A stretch of DNA of 48,863 nt, taken from NCBI GenBank assembly GCA_025924375.1, contig JAICIN010000002.1:1-48863 (forward strand), in the 5' to 3' direction. Shown here piece by piece: positions 1-9,792 of the stretch. The notes under the pieces are model-generated. The model worked only from the letters and a program-made list of their open reading frames with translations. It was not told where the DNA came from and searched no databases. The translations under genes were made by a program, and so were the position numbers. How positions within the stretch are numbered: position 1 is the first letter of the stretch; each line of letters opens with the position of its first letter. Source of the stretch: Dermatophilaceae bacterium. GTDB taxonomy: Bacteria > Actinomycetota > Actinomycetes > Actinomycetales > Dermatophilaceae.

Positions 1-70
1 GAACTTTCGCCCAAGGTTCGTCCGCGCCGGGAACCTTCCCCGCCTCCGCGAAGTTTCGCCCAAGGTTCGA
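1..70. repeat. Two direct copies of GAA(C/G)TTTCGCCCAAGGTTCG (1-20 and 51-70); array cut by the window edge
   Basis: gaactttcgcccaaggttcg at 1-20 and gaagtttcgcccaaggttcg at 51-70, just 3' of the minus-strand gene ending at 140. Confidence 0.75.
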
Positions 71-139
71 GGCTGCGCCGTGGCGCGCTCGCGGTTCACG
101 GCGCCCGGTCCACGACTGCGTACCCGTGCGCCAGACCCC

Positions 140-733
140 TCAGCCGCTCGCGACCGGGCGCCCGACGATCATCGACTCGAGGATCGCCGACGGGAACGCA
201 CCGGCCGTCTCCGGGTCGAGCTGTGCACCGAGGCCGTCGAGGACGCGCGTGAAGAACGAGCGCGCCGCAGCGGCGAACACGACGTCGGCGATGTCGCCGT
301 CGGAGAGACCGGCCGCGCGGAGGCCGTCGACGTCCGACTGCTGGATCGCCGCAGCGTCGGTCGCGACCTTGCCGGCGAACTCGTAGACCGCGCGGTCCTG
401 TTCGGCCAACGAGCCACCGAGCGGGTCCTCCGCGAGCGAACGGAGGGCGGCGTCATCCCCACACACGTCCCGGAGGAACTTCGAGTGCGCGGCGGTGCAG
501 TACGTCGAGCGCAGCGCCCGGGCGGCCGCGATGGTCGCGAGCTCGAAACGCCGACGGTCCATGCCTTCGCGGATCGTCGTGTTGAGCCCGTTCCAGGCCT
601 GGGCGACGTCCGGGCGGCTGGCGAAGGCAGCTGCGTAGTTGGGCAGGAAGCCCCACGCGGCTCGCTGCTGCCGGTAGTACTCCGCGACGGCGCCCGTCGC
701 CTCACCCTCGGGGACGGCCTCGACGAACACCAT
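140..733 (-). CDS. Carboxymuconolactone decarboxylase / AhpD-like peroxidase-related protein
   Basis: Translation MVFVEAVPEGEATGAVAEYYRQQRAAWGFLPNY...ATIAAARALRSTYCTAAHSKFLRD, typical of the CMD/uncharacterised peroxidase-related family (CxxxH); ATG at 733 preferred over the longer ORF start. Confidence 0.8.
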   Translation of the reverse strand: MVFVEAVPEGEATGAVAEYYRQQRAAWGFLPNYAAAFASRPDVAQAWNGLNTTIREGMDRRRFELATIAAARALRSTYCTAAHSKFLRDVCGDDAALRSLAEDPLGGSLAEQDRAVYEFAGKVATDAAAIQQSDVDGLRAAGLSDGDIADVVFAAAARSFFTRVLDGLGAQLDPETAGAFPSAILESMIVGRPVASG

Positions 734-865
734 GCCCACCTCGCCAGTCGGCGTGCCGGCCGCCGGCGACCCGACGGCGGTCCACGACCCCACGGTATGC
801 CGGTGGGTTGCCTCCTCGCCTCCACCAGCCGGCGGATCCGCCGCCGTTGTCGGCATACTGCGAGG

Positions 866-1198
866 GTGCCGTACGACGAGGAGCTCGCGAACCGGGTCCG
901 CGAGGTCGTCCAGGACGAGCCCGGCCTCTCCGAGAAGCGCATGTTCGGTGGCCTCGCCTTCCTCGTGGGCGGCAACATGGCGGTCAGCGCCAGCGGGCAG
1001 GGAGGCCTGCTCCTGCACATCGACCCGTCCCGGGCGGAGTCGCTGGTCGACGGCGTGCACGTGCGCCGCGCCGAGATGCGCGGCCGGCTCATGGACGGCT
1101 GGCTCCGGGTCGACCCGGAGGCGCTCGAGACGGACGAGGACCTCCAGCGGTGGGTCGAGTGTGGGCTCGACCACGCCCGTTCACTGCCACCGAAGTAG
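866..1198 (+). CDS. TfoX/Sxy N-terminal domain protein
   Basis: VPYDEELANRVREVV...SEKRMFGGLAFLVGGNMAVSA...GLLLHIDP matches the TfoX_N pattern; GTG start. Confidence 0.85.
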   Translation: MPYDEELANRVREVVQDEPGLSEKRMFGGLAFLVGGNMAVSASGQGGLLLHIDPSRAESLVDGVHVRRAEMRGRLMDGWLRVDPEALETDEDLQRWVECGLDHARSLPPK

Positions 1199-1206
1199 CC
1201 GCTGCG

Positions 1207-1602
1207 TCAGAGCCGCGCCTCCGCGATGGTGGGCTGGAACAGCTCGACCGGGTTGCCCGAGGGGTCCTCGACCAGCACCTGGTGGCCGCCGACGCCGACC
1301 ACGATGTCGCTGCGGAGCCGCACGCCCGCACGCCGGAGCCGCTCCACCACCGCCTCTAGGTCGTCGACCTCGAGGGTGAACCGGTTCCAGCCGCCGGGCC
1401 GCGGGACACTGCCGTCGGGCATCGCCTGGCCGCCGCCCCCTTCGCGGCTCGGTGCGCTGAGGTTGAGCCGCAGGTCGCCGCGGCTGAGCATCGCGAACGT
1501 CGGCGCCGGGTGCATGACCTCCCGGAAGCCCAAGTGCTCACAGTAGAAGGCGATGGCGGCGTCGACGTCGTCCACGATGTACCGCACGGCCACCGTCGCC
1601 AT
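1207..1602 (-). CDS. VOC (glyoxalase/bleomycin resistance) family protein
   Basis: MATVAVRYIVDDVDAAIAFYCEHLGFREVMHP...GHQVLVEDPSGNPVELFQP. Confidence 0.9.
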   Translation of the reverse strand: MATVAVRYIVDDVDAAIAFYCEHLGFREVMHPAPTFAMLSRGDLRLNLSAPSREGGGGQAMPDGSVPRPGGWNRFTLEVDDLEAVVERLRRAGVRLRSDIVVGVGGHQVLVEDPSGNPVELFQPTIAEARL

Positions 1603-1733
1603 GACGCATCTCCCACGCTCGGATCGGACCACGATAGTCGGCTGACGCGGCTGTGGACGAGGACGGCTCGCTGTCCGACCCGGCGCGTACGGTGGTCGTC
1701 GTCCCAGCAGTTCTCGGCCAGCAGGGTGGTGCC

Positions 1734-4700
1734 ATGCCGAAGCCAAGCGCGTCGCCGCTTCCGGTTGCCGCCGCCAGGCAGGTTCCCGGCTGGGTGCTGG
1801 GGATCAGCGACGAGGACCTGCGCGAGCAGGTCGGCGAGGACACCTTCGGACGCGGTGCCGCCTACCACCGGCAGGGCAGGGTCACCTCCGTGGTGACCGG
1901 CCGGGACGGCGGCGTGCTCCTCGCCAGCGTGGTGGGCAGTGGGGGACGCACCTACCAGACGCTCGTCACCGCGGAGATGGGCGCGCCCGACGACCCCGAG
2001 CCACTGACGTCCTGGCTGGGGCGCTGCAGCTGCCCGGTGCAGGTCGACTGCAAGCACGTCGTCGCCCTCATCCTGACCGCGCGCGAGCGGCACGCCGCGA
2101 CCGGGCCCGGACGTGCCACGGACTGGGAGCAGGTGCTCGCACCGCTCGTGCGCGCGGCTCCCGAGGAGCCGAGGCCCGGCGCGCCCCTCGCCCTGCTCGT
2201 GGAGGTCACGGACCCGGCCGTGCGACGGTATGCCGTGGCCGTACCACGCGTGCGCCAGCTGAGGCTGCGCCCGCTCACCACCGGCCGGAAGGGCGGCTGG
2301 ATCCGGACCGGAGCCGGGTGGAACGACGTCGAGTACGACTACGGACGGAGCGCGCTCGACCGGGCCCAGCGACAGGTCCTCCTGGGGTTCCTCGGCGCCG
2401 CGAGGGCGCGCTCGGCCGGCTACTACTACGCCGACCAGAACGTCACCTCCGACATGCTGGGCCCCGGGCTCTGGCGACTTCTGCGCGAGGCCGAGGAGGC
2501 CGGCATACCGCTCGTCTCAGGGCCCGCCGGCTCCGCGAGCGTCACGCTCGCCGGGGAGCCGGCGGCGGTCAGCCTCGACGCGCGTCAGGACGCCGACGGC
2601 CGGCTGACGCTCAGCCCCCGGCTCAGCCTGCCCGGGGGCACGCTCGAGCTCGGCGAAGCCCTCGCGTCCACGCTCGGGTTCATCGGCGACCCGGCCCACG
2701 GCGTCGTCGTGCAGGAGCCGGATCGCGTCGTACTGGCGGCCTTCGAGCAACCTCTCGACCGGCAGCTGGGTGCGCTCCTCCGCCGCGACGAGCCGCTCCA
2801 GATCCCGGAGGCCGACGTGTCGCGCTTCCTGTCGTTCTACTACCCCGTGCTGCGCCGGCGCACGACGCTGGAGTGCTCCGACGGGAGCGTGTCCCTGCCC
2901 GAGGTCCTGCCGCCGCGGCTCGTCCTGTCCGTGCGCTTCGAGACCGGCCACGTCGCGTGGCTGCGCTGGTCCTTCTCCTACCCCGGTTCCGGCCAGGCCG
3001 TCATGGTGCCGGTCGGGGCCCGCACCGACGAGACGGGTCCGCGTGACACTGACGCCGAGTCGGCCCTGCTGGCCAGCCTCGATGTGCTCGACACGGTTCC
3101 GGGGCTGCGGAGCCAGGTCCGTGGGGAGCGCCGGCTCGTGCCGGAGGTGCGCCTGCACGGCATGGAGACTGCAACCTTCGTGGCGCAGGTGCTCCCGGTG
3201 CTGCAGCAGCGCGACGACGTCCTCCTCGAGGTCGGCGGCACCCCGGCCGACTACGCCGAGGCGCTGGAGGCGCCGCTGATCGCGGTGTCGGCGACCGACC
3301 CGGGTGACGCCGGCGGGCAGGGCAGCGACTGGTTCGACCTGGGCGTGACGGTGACCATCGCTGGCGAGGTGGTGCCGTTCATGCCCCTCTTCACCGCGCT
3401 CGCACGACGGGAGGACCACCTCCTGCTCGACAGCGGCACGTGGTTCTCCCTCGACCGCCCGGAGCTCCAGGCGCTGAGCCGGCTCATCGAGGAGGCCCGT
3501 TCCCTGCTCGACCACGAGGCGCAGGGGCTGCGGGTCACCCGCTGGCACGCCGGGCTGTGGGAAGAGCTCGTCGAGCTGGGCGTCGTGGCGCACCAGAGCG
3601 AGCGGTGGTCACGCACCGTCGGTGCCCTGCTCGACCTCGACTCGGTTCCCCGGCCCGACCCGCCGGTGGGCCTCAAGGCCGAGCTGCGCCACTACCAGCT
3701 GGAGGGCTACCACTGGCTCTCCCTGCTCTGGGACCACCAGCTCGGCGGGATCCTCGCCGACGACATGGGGCTCGGCAAGACCCTGCAGACCCTGGCCATG
3801 GCGCAGCGTGCGCTCGAGCAAGGCACGCTCGGCCCCGATGCGCCCCTGCTCATCGTGGCTCCCACGAGCGTCGTCTCCACCTGGGCCCGCGAGGCGGCGC
3901 GGTTCTGCCCCGACCTCGTGGTCACCGCGGTCACCCAGACGGAGCGCAAGCGCGGGATGAGCCTGTCCGAGCAGGCGGCCGGCGCCCACCTGGTCGTCAC
4001 CTCCTTCGCGCTGCTCCGGCTCGACGAGTCGGCCTACCGCGGGCAGACGTGGAGCGGGCTGATCCTCGACGAGGCGCAGTTCGTCAAGAACCACCAGGCG
4101 AAGACCTACCAGGTGGCCCGCCGGCTCCCGGCACCCTTCAAGCTCGCCATCACGGGCACGCCCCTCGAGAACTCGCTCATGGACCTGTGGTCCCTGTTGT
4201 CGATCGTCGCGCCCGGGCTCTGGCCGAGCCCGCAGAAGTTCACCGAGCTCTACCGCAGGCCGATCGAGGGAGGGCAGGCTCCGGAGCTGCTCGCCACGCT
4301 CCGGCGCCGGGTGCGCCCCCTCATGCTGAGGCGCACGAAGGAAGCCGTCGCCACCGACCTGCCACCCAAGGTCGAGCAGGTCCTCGGGGTCACGCTCAAC
4401 CCCGCCCACCACCGGGCCTACCAGACGCGGTTGCAGCGGGAGAGGCAGCGCATCCTCGGCATGCTCGACGACGTCGACCGCAACCGCATCGCGATCCTCC
4501 GGTCACTGACGGTGCTGCGCCAGCTCAGCCTCGATGTCTCCCTCGTGGACCCCTCCCTGGCCGGCAAGGTGCGCTCGAGCAAGATCGACGCCCTCGTCGA
4601 GACGTTGGGCGCGGTGGTCGCCGAGGGGCACCGGGCGCTGGTGTTCAGCCAGTTCACCGGCTTCCTGCGCCTCGTCCGCGAGCGCCTCGCCGAGGAGGGG

Positions 4701-5081
4701 ATCGACCACGTCTACCTCGACGGCCGCACCCGCAACCGGCCGCAGCGGATCGCGGAGTTCACCGAAGGCACCGCACCCGCCTTTCTCATCAGCCTCAAGG
4801 CCGGTGGCTCCGGCCTGACCCTCACCGAGGCCGACTACGTCTTCGTCCTCGACCCCTGGTGGAACCCGGCCGTCGAGGCGCAGGCGGTCGACCGCACGCA
4901 CCGGATCGGCCAGGACAAGACCGTGATGGTCTACCGCCTCGTGGCCGAGGGCACGATCGAGGAAAAGGTCGTGGAGCTGCAGGAGCGCAAGCGACAGCTC
5001 TTCGCGAGGGTCGTCGACGCCGACGGGGTCATGGGCGCACCACTGAGCGCCGACGACATCCGTGGCCTGCTCGAGGCCTGA
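1734..5081 (+). CDS. SNF2/DEAD-like helicase with N-terminal SWIM zinc finger
   Basis: SWIM motif CSCPVQVDCKHVVAL; helicase motifs GGILADDMGLGKTLQTLA, LDEAQFVKN, TGTPLENSLMDLWSLL, FSQFTGFL, DRTHRIGQDKTVMVYRLVAEGTIEEK. Confidence 0.95.
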   Translation: MPKPSASPLPVAAARQVPGWVLGISDEDLREQVGEDTFGRGAAYHRQGRVTSVVTGRDGGVLLASVVGSGGRTYQTLVTAEMGAPDDPEPLTSWLGRCSCPVQVDCKHVVALILTARERHAATGPGRATDWEQVLAPLVRAAPEEPRPGAPLALLVEVTDPAVRRYAVAVPRVRQLRLRPLTTGRKGGWIRTGAGWNDVEYDYGRSALDRAQRQVLLGFLGAARARSAGYYYADQNVTSDMLGPGLWRLLREAEEAGIPLVSGPAGSASVTLAGEPAAVSLDARQDADGRLTLSPRLSLPGGTLELGEALASTLGFIGDPAHGVVVQEPDRVVLAAFEQPLDRQLGALLRRDEPLQIPEADVSRFLSFYYPVLRRRTTLECSDGSVSLPEVLPPRLVLSVRFETGHVAWLRWSFSYPGSGQAVMVPVGARTDETGPRDTDAESALLASLDVLDTVPGLRSQVRGERRLVPEVRLHGMETATFVAQVLPVLQQRDDVLLEVGGTPADYAEALEAPLIAVSATDPGDAGGQGSDWFDLGVTVTIAGEVVPFMPLFTALARREDHLLLDSGTWFSLDRPELQALSRLIEEARSLLDHEAQGLRVTRWHAGLWEELVELGVVAHQSERWSRTVGALLDLDSVPRPDPPVGLKAELRHYQLEGYHWLSLLWDHQLGGILADDMGLGKTLQTLAMAQRALEQGTLGPDAPLLIVAPTSVVSTWAREAARFCPDLVVTAVTQTERKRGMSLSEQAAGAHLVVTSFALLRLDESAYRGQTWSGLILDEAQFVKNHQAKTYQVARRLPAPFKLAITGTPLENSLMDLWSLLSIVAPGLWPSPQKFTELYRRPIEGGQAPELLATLRRRVRPLMLRRTKEAVATDLPPKVEQVLGVTLNPAHHRAYQTRLQRERQRILGMLDDVDRNRIAILRSLTVLRQLSLDVSLVDPSLAGKVRSSKIDALVETLGAVVAEGHRALVFSQFTGFLRLVRERLAEEGIDHVYLDGRTRNRPQRIAEFTEGTAPAFLISLKAGGSGLTLTEADYVFVLDPWWNPAVEAQAVDRTHRIGQDKTVMVYRLVAEGTIEEKVVELQERKRQLFARVVDADGVMGAPLSADDIRGLLEA

Positions 5082-5102
5082 GCCCGACGGGTCCGGGCGG
5101 CG

Positions 5103-5378
5103 CTATCCCTGGGCGGGGATGATGACGTTCCACTCCCGCAACGTGTGTCCCGTTGTCGCACCCACGCCGGTGTAGGGGTCACCCTCGACGACTGCCCGGG
5201 CCGCCGCCTCGTCCTCGACGTCCAGGACCACCACGCCGCCGGCGTCGTCGGCCAGCGGACCGGCCAGCACGACCGTCCCCGCGTCGTTGAGGGCGGTCAT
5301 GTAGGCGAGGTGGTCCGGCCGGGCCCCGGCGCGGGCCTCCTGGTCGGCGTAGCGGTACTCGAAGAGGAAGTGCGTCAT
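5103..5378 (-). CDS. YCII-related domain protein
   Basis: MTHFLFEYRYADQEARAGARPDHLAYMTALNDAGTVVLAGPL...DPYTGVGATTGHTLREWNVII. Confidence 0.85.
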   Translation of the reverse strand: MTHFLFEYRYADQEARAGARPDHLAYMTALNDAGTVVLAGPLADDAGGVVVLDVEDEAAARAVVEGDPYTGVGATTGHTLREWNVIIPAQG

Positions 5379-5417
5379 GCCCGCCATCCTCGCAGCCGAG
5401 CGACCGGCGACGCGCTC

Positions 5418-6251
5418 CTAGAGGATGGGCCGGCCGCCGGTCACGGCGACGCGCGCGCCGGAGACGTAGCTCGCCTCGTCGGACGCGAGGAGGACGTAGA
5501 CCGGCGCCAGCTCCGCCGGCTGCCCCGGGCGGCCGAGAGGCGTGTCCTTGCCGAACGCCTCCACCTTCTCCTGCGGCATCGTCGACGGGATCAGCGGCGT
5601 CCAGATCGGCCCCGGCGCGACGCTGTTGGCACGGATGCCCTTGGGTCCCAACAGCTGCGCGAGGCTGGCCACCATGTTGGCGATCCCGGCCTTGGTCATC
5701 GCATAGGGCATGAGCGTCGGGCTCGGGCTGTCCGAGTTCACCGAGGAGCTGCCGATGATCGCCGACCCCGGCCCCATGTGCGGGACCGCCGCCTTGACGA
5801 GGTGGAAGAACGCGCTGAGGTTGGTGGCGACCGTGCGGTCCCAGTCCTCGTCGGGGATCTCCTCGACCGACTCGTAGGTCATCTGGTGGGCGGCGTTGCT
5901 CACGAGCACGTCGACTCGCCCCCACTCCCGGACTGCGCGGTCGATGACGTCGCGGCAGTGCTGGGGGTCGACCAGGTCCCCGCGGACGAGCACGGCCTTG
6001 CGGCCCGCCTTCTCGACCCAGGACTTGGTGTCCTCGGCGTCCTCGTCCTCGCTGAGGTAGGAGATGAGCACGTCCGCACCCTCACGCGCGTAGGCGATGG
6101 CGACCGCCTTGCCGATCCCGCTGTCGGCCCCTGTGACCACGGCGACCTTGCCCTCCAGGCGCCCGGAGCCCTGGTAGCTCTCCTCACCGTGGTCGGGCTT
6201 CGTCTGCATCGCCTGCTCGGTGCCAGGGGGCTGCTGGGTGGGCTCCTCCAT
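5418..6251 (-). CDS. SDR family oxidoreductase (general stress protein 39 / YghA-like)
   Basis: GKVAVVTGADSGIGKAVAIAYAREGADVLISYL...SNAAHQMTY...RANSVAPGPIWTPLIP. Confidence 0.9.
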   Translation of the reverse strand: MEEPTQQPPGTEQAMQTKPDHGEESYQGSGRLEGKVAVVTGADSGIGKAVAIAYAREGADVLISYLSEDEDAEDTKSWVEKAGRKAVLVRGDLVDPQHCRDVIDRAVREWGRVDVLVSNAAHQMTYESVEEIPDEDWDRTVATNLSAFFHLVKAAVPHMGPGSAIIGSSSVNSDSPSPTLMPYAMTKAGIANMVASLAQLLGPKGIRANSVAPGPIWTPLIPSTMPQEKVEAFGKDTPLGRPGQPAELAPVYVLLASDEASYVSGARVAVTGGRPIL

Positions 6252-6456
6252 GGGGCTTCCTTCCGTTCGTGGTCGCCGCCCTCCCTACCCGCCGTATGCC
6301 GTGCCATGCCGACCGGTCGACGGCTGCACTAGTCCTTATGTCCGCCTTTCCGCCGAATTGAGCCAGGTGATCGGCAGCCCCGCTCCCGGGGGGCCTCCCG
6401 GCAGGCCATCATGGGCCGCGTGCGCCGACGGCCGGCGCGCTCAGGAAAGGACTCAC

Positions 6457-7611
6457 GTGCGCAGGCCTCTTGCCCTTGCCGCGGCCACCGCCGCCGCGCT
6501 CGCCCTCACCCTCGCGGCCCCCTCCTCGGCGCTCGCTGACCCCGCGGAGGGCGCGGCCACGACCTCGGTGGAGTCGCTCTCCCCGGCCGGCTCCGCGACG
6601 GCGGCAGCACAGGCCCTCCTCGCCTCGCTCCCCGCGGACTGGCCGGCGCGGGTCGCGGCGGCCGAGACGGCATACGGCGTCACGACGACGCCGTGGGCGG
6701 CGCTCACGTCCCAGCAGTGCGGACCCACGGCGATGACCGACTACGCGAACGCCCAGGTCGCGTCCATCGGCGGCGGTCTCATGGGCCCCCTCAGCCAGCT
6801 CGGCGTGTTCGCCTTCCCGAGCATGGACGCCATGCTGTTCGGCACGGAGTCGAGCAGCGACCTCTTCGGCGGCTCCGCGACGACCACCCGGCAGCTTAAC
6901 CAGGAGGTGCGCGACCTACGCCGGTTCTGGGACACCCCCACCCAGGGCGTCCAGCTCGTGCCGATGCACGGCTCCGACGTGTACTCCGACCCGGCTCGCC
7001 TGGCCCGCGTCCTCGTCGCGATGGGCATGCCGCAGGACCAGGCGGCGGCCTTTGCCGCACAGCTGATCGGCATCGTCCGCAGCATCCCGGCCCTGGAAGG
7101 TGGCGCCAACCCGCTCTTCACCCTCAACGCCTTCTCGTTCACCCCACCCGCGGGCATGCCGGGCGTCACGCCCAAGATCGTCGTGGGCGACGGGCTGCTC
7201 GAGGCCTTCGACGCCGTCGGCCTCGGCGACCTCGGGCCCCGCGCGGTCCTCGCCCACGAGTTCTCGCACCAGGTGCAGGAGGCCGACGGGCTCACCCCGG
7301 CCGTCGTCACCCCCGACGCCAGCCGCGTCCTCGAGCTGCGGGCGGACGCGTTCGGCACCTACTTCCTGACGCACGCCCGTGGCGCCTCGCTCAACGCCAA
7401 GCGCCTGCTCCCCGCCGAGCAGACCTACTTCGAGCTCGGCGACTGCAACGAGCTCTCGCTGCAGCACCATGGCACCCCGGACCAGCGCCTGCGCGCGGCG
7501 GCCTGGGGTGCCGCGACCGCCGCGGACGCGCAGAAGCAGGGCCTGGTGCTGCCGTCACTGGAGCTGGAGGACCGCTTCCAGGCGGCCCTGCCCGGCATCC
7601 TGGCGGGCTGA
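6457..7611 (+). CDS. Secreted zinc metallopeptidase-like protein
   Basis: Sec signal-like N-terminus (RRPLALAAATAAALALTLAAPSSALA); HEFSH motif plus downstream ELRADAF; RBS-like aggaaagga; GTG start. Confidence 0.75.
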   Translation: MRRPLALAAATAAALALTLAAPSSALADPAEGAATTSVESLSPAGSATAAAQALLASLPADWPARVAAAETAYGVTTTPWAALTSQQCGPTAMTDYANAQVASIGGGLMGPLSQLGVFAFPSMDAMLFGTESSSDLFGGSATTTRQLNQEVRDLRRFWDTPTQGVQLVPMHGSDVYSDPARLARVLVAMGMPQDQAAAFAAQLIGIVRSIPALEGGANPLFTLNAFSFTPPAGMPGVTPKIVVGDGLLEAFDAVGLGDLGPRAVLAHEFSHQVQEADGLTPAVVTPDASRVLELRADAFGTYFLTHARGASLNAKRLLPAEQTYFELGDCNELSLQHHGTPDQRLRAAAWGAATAADAQKQGLVLPSLELEDRFQAALPGILAG

Positions 7612-7687
7612 CGGCCCGGGCCTCGCGGCACTCCGCGACCGGCGGTAGGTTCGCAAGGGACAGGACGCACCCACGAAGGAGTCACGC

Positions 7688-8128
7688 ATGCCCACGCGCA
7701 CCGCACGCACCAGCTGGTCCGGAGGCCTCCAGGACGGCTCCGGCCGGGTCGAGCTCGTGAGCTCCGGGATCGCGACCTATGACGTCTCCTTCCCGAAGCG
7801 GTCCGCGGAGAGCGCCGACGGGACGACCAGCCCGGAGGAGCTGATCGCGGCTGCCCACTCCTCCTGCTTCGCGATGCAGCTCTCCGCCCTCATCGCGGAG
7901 GCCGGTGGCACCCCGCAGACGCTCGAGGTGACCGACGACGTCTCGCTCGGCAAGGACCCGGCCGGCGGCTTCCGGATCACCGGCATCCGGGTCACCGTCC
8001 GGGGCACGGTCGACGGGCTCGACGAGGACGCGTTCCGGCAGGCCGCGGAGAAGGCGAAGGCCGGCTGCCCGGTGAGCAAGGCGCTGACCGGAGTCGACAT
8101 CACCCTGGACGCCGCGCTCGCCCACTGA
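7688..8128 (+). CDS. OsmC family peroxiredoxin
   Basis: TSPEELIAAAHSSCFAMQLSALIAEAG and AAEKAKAGCPVSKAL, typical of OsmC. Confidence 0.9.
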   Translation: MPTRTARTSWSGGLQDGSGRVELVSSGIATYDVSFPKRSAESADGTTSPEELIAAAHSSCFAMQLSALIAEAGGTPQTLEVTDDVSLGKDPAGGFRITGIRVTVRGTVDGLDEDAFRQAAEKAKAGCPVSKALTGVDITLDAALAH

Positions 8129-8134
8129 CCGCAG

Positions 8135-9025
8135 GTGCGCGCTGACCAGGTGACGGGGCCGGTGGCCCACCACGGCGAGGGACCGGTGTGGTGGGACGGC
8201 TGGGGCGGCCTGAAGTTCGTCGACATGATGGCGGGCGACGTGCTCTCGCTCCAGGCCAGCGCGGAGGTGACCCGGGTCCACGTCGGCACCGTCGCCGCGG
8301 CCCTGAGGCCCCGCTCGGGCGGCGGGGCCGTCGTCGCCACCGAGCGCGCGTTCGCCCTCGCCGCACGCGACGACCTGTCCGACGCGGTGCCGCTGCCCGA
8401 CGTCTGGTCGAGCACCTCGATCCGGTTCAACGACGGGGGCTGCGACCCGCAGGGCCGGTTCTGGTGCGGCACCATGGCCTACGACGAGGCCAAAGGGGCC
8501 GGCACGATGTACCGGCTCGAGCGCCGCGCCGGCGAAGGCGGATCCGGCTACCGCGTCGAGACGATGTGGGGTGACGTGACGATCTCCAACGGCTTCGCCT
8601 ACAGCCCCGACGGGTCGCGGGCCTACTACAACGACACCCCGACCCGCCAGGTGAGCGTGCTCGACGTGGGCCCCGACGGCGCGCTGGCCAACCGCCGGCC
8701 GTTTGCTGACCTCGCCGCGGAAGGTGGGCCGGAGACGTCCGGAAGCCCCGACGGGCTGTGTGTCGACGCCGAAGGCGGGGTGTGGGTCGCGTGCTGGGGC
8801 GCCTCGCAGGTCCACCGGTACTCGGCGCAAGGCGGCCTCGAGGCCGTGGTCGAGCTCCCCTGCAGCCACGTCACGGCGTGCACCTTCGGCGGCGACGGGC
8901 TGCGCACCCTCTACATCACCACCTCGGCGGAGGGCGTGGACCGCCGGGACGAGCCGCAGGCCGGCGCCCTGTTCGCCCTCACGCCGGGTGTCGCCGGCAC
9001 GGCGACGCTGCCGTTCGCCGGCTGA
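8135..9025 (+). CDS. SMP-30/gluconolactonase (regucalcin-like) family protein
   Basis: GEGPVWWDGWGGLKFVDMMAGDV...FNDGGCDPQGRFWCGTMAYDEAKGAGTMYRL...SNGFAYSPDGSRAYYNDT...PDGLCVDAEGGVWVACWG. Confidence 0.92.
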   Translation: MRADQVTGPVAHHGEGPVWWDGWGGLKFVDMMAGDVLSLQASAEVTRVHVGTVAAALRPRSGGGAVVATERAFALAARDDLSDAVPLPDVWSSTSIRFNDGGCDPQGRFWCGTMAYDEAKGAGTMYRLERRAGEGGSGYRVETMWGDVTISNGFAYSPDGSRAYYNDTPTRQVSVLDVGPDGALANRRPFADLAAEGGPETSGSPDGLCVDAEGGVWVACWGASQVHRYSAQGGLEAVVELPCSHVTACTFGGDGLRTLYITTSAEGVDRRDEPQAGALFALTPGVAGTATLPFAG

Positions 9026-9079
9026 GCCGCACGTCGCCGACCCCGCCGCGGCCGGCGCCCCCGGACGCCAGCAGGCCGG

Positions 9080-9607
9080 TCAGGACCCGGTCTTTCCCCC
9101 GGACTCCACGTATGCCTTCGGGTCCTTGTCCTGCGGCGTGATGCCCGTCGCGGCCTTCATCGACTCGTAGCGCAGGAACTTCACCGCGATGTCGTGGCGC
9201 AGCTGGAGGTCCGAGTTCAGCCGGAAGTCGGCGAGGTCCTGCCGCTCCTCCTCGCCCATGTGCTTGCTGTTGGCCACCCGGGCCTGGATGACCGCGCCCC
9301 ACCAGCCGTGGCTGCCGGCCTCGTGCGCACTGACCGCCGTGATCGCGTCGCGGATCTCGTTGTGGTCCTTGACGGCGTCCTCGACCTCGTCGTCCGCGCT
9401 GTCGGCGTCGGCGGCGCCCTTCCCCAGCCTCAGCAGCTCCGGGTAGTAGTACTTCTCCTCACCCTCGGCGTGGGTCTCGAGCAGGATCTCCAGCCGCTTC
9501 CACAGCGCCGCGAGCCCCTCGTGGTCGTCACGCGGGAACTCGTCGAGCATGGCGAACATCCGCCGCTGCTCCATGTGCTGGTGGAGGATGACCTCGGTGA
9601 TGTCCAT
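9080..9607 (-). CDS. Hemerythrin HHE-domain protein
   Basis: MDITEVILHQHMEQRRMFAMLDE...HAEGEEKYYYPELL...VKDHNEIRDAI; conserved H/E positions. Confidence 0.9.
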   Translation of the reverse strand: MDITEVILHQHMEQRRMFAMLDEFPRDDHEGLAALWKRLEILLETHAEGEEKYYYPELLRLGKGAADADSADDEVEDAVKDHNEIRDAITAVSAHEAGSHGWWGAVIQARVANSKHMGEEERQDLADFRLNSDLQLRHDIAVKFLRYESMKAATGITPQDKDPKAYVESGGKTGS

Positions 9608-9792
9608 CCGGCCACTGTAGGGCCGGGAGGGAAGGGCGACCCGGCCGAGAACCGCAGCGCCATCGCGCTGTCCGACCGGCCCTGCCCCGGCCGACCCTGA
9701 GGTGCCCACCCTGACCGCCACCGCGGGACCCGGGGCGAATCTAGGTACGAACCCCGATGTGCCGTGCCCCCTCATGGCACGACACTCGCGCC

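Noticed and set aside
3440-5122. 560-aa ORF in an alternate frame of the SNF2 helicase
   Set aside because: Overlaps a well-supported helicase in another frame; Pro/Arg/Gly-rich composition, no motifs.
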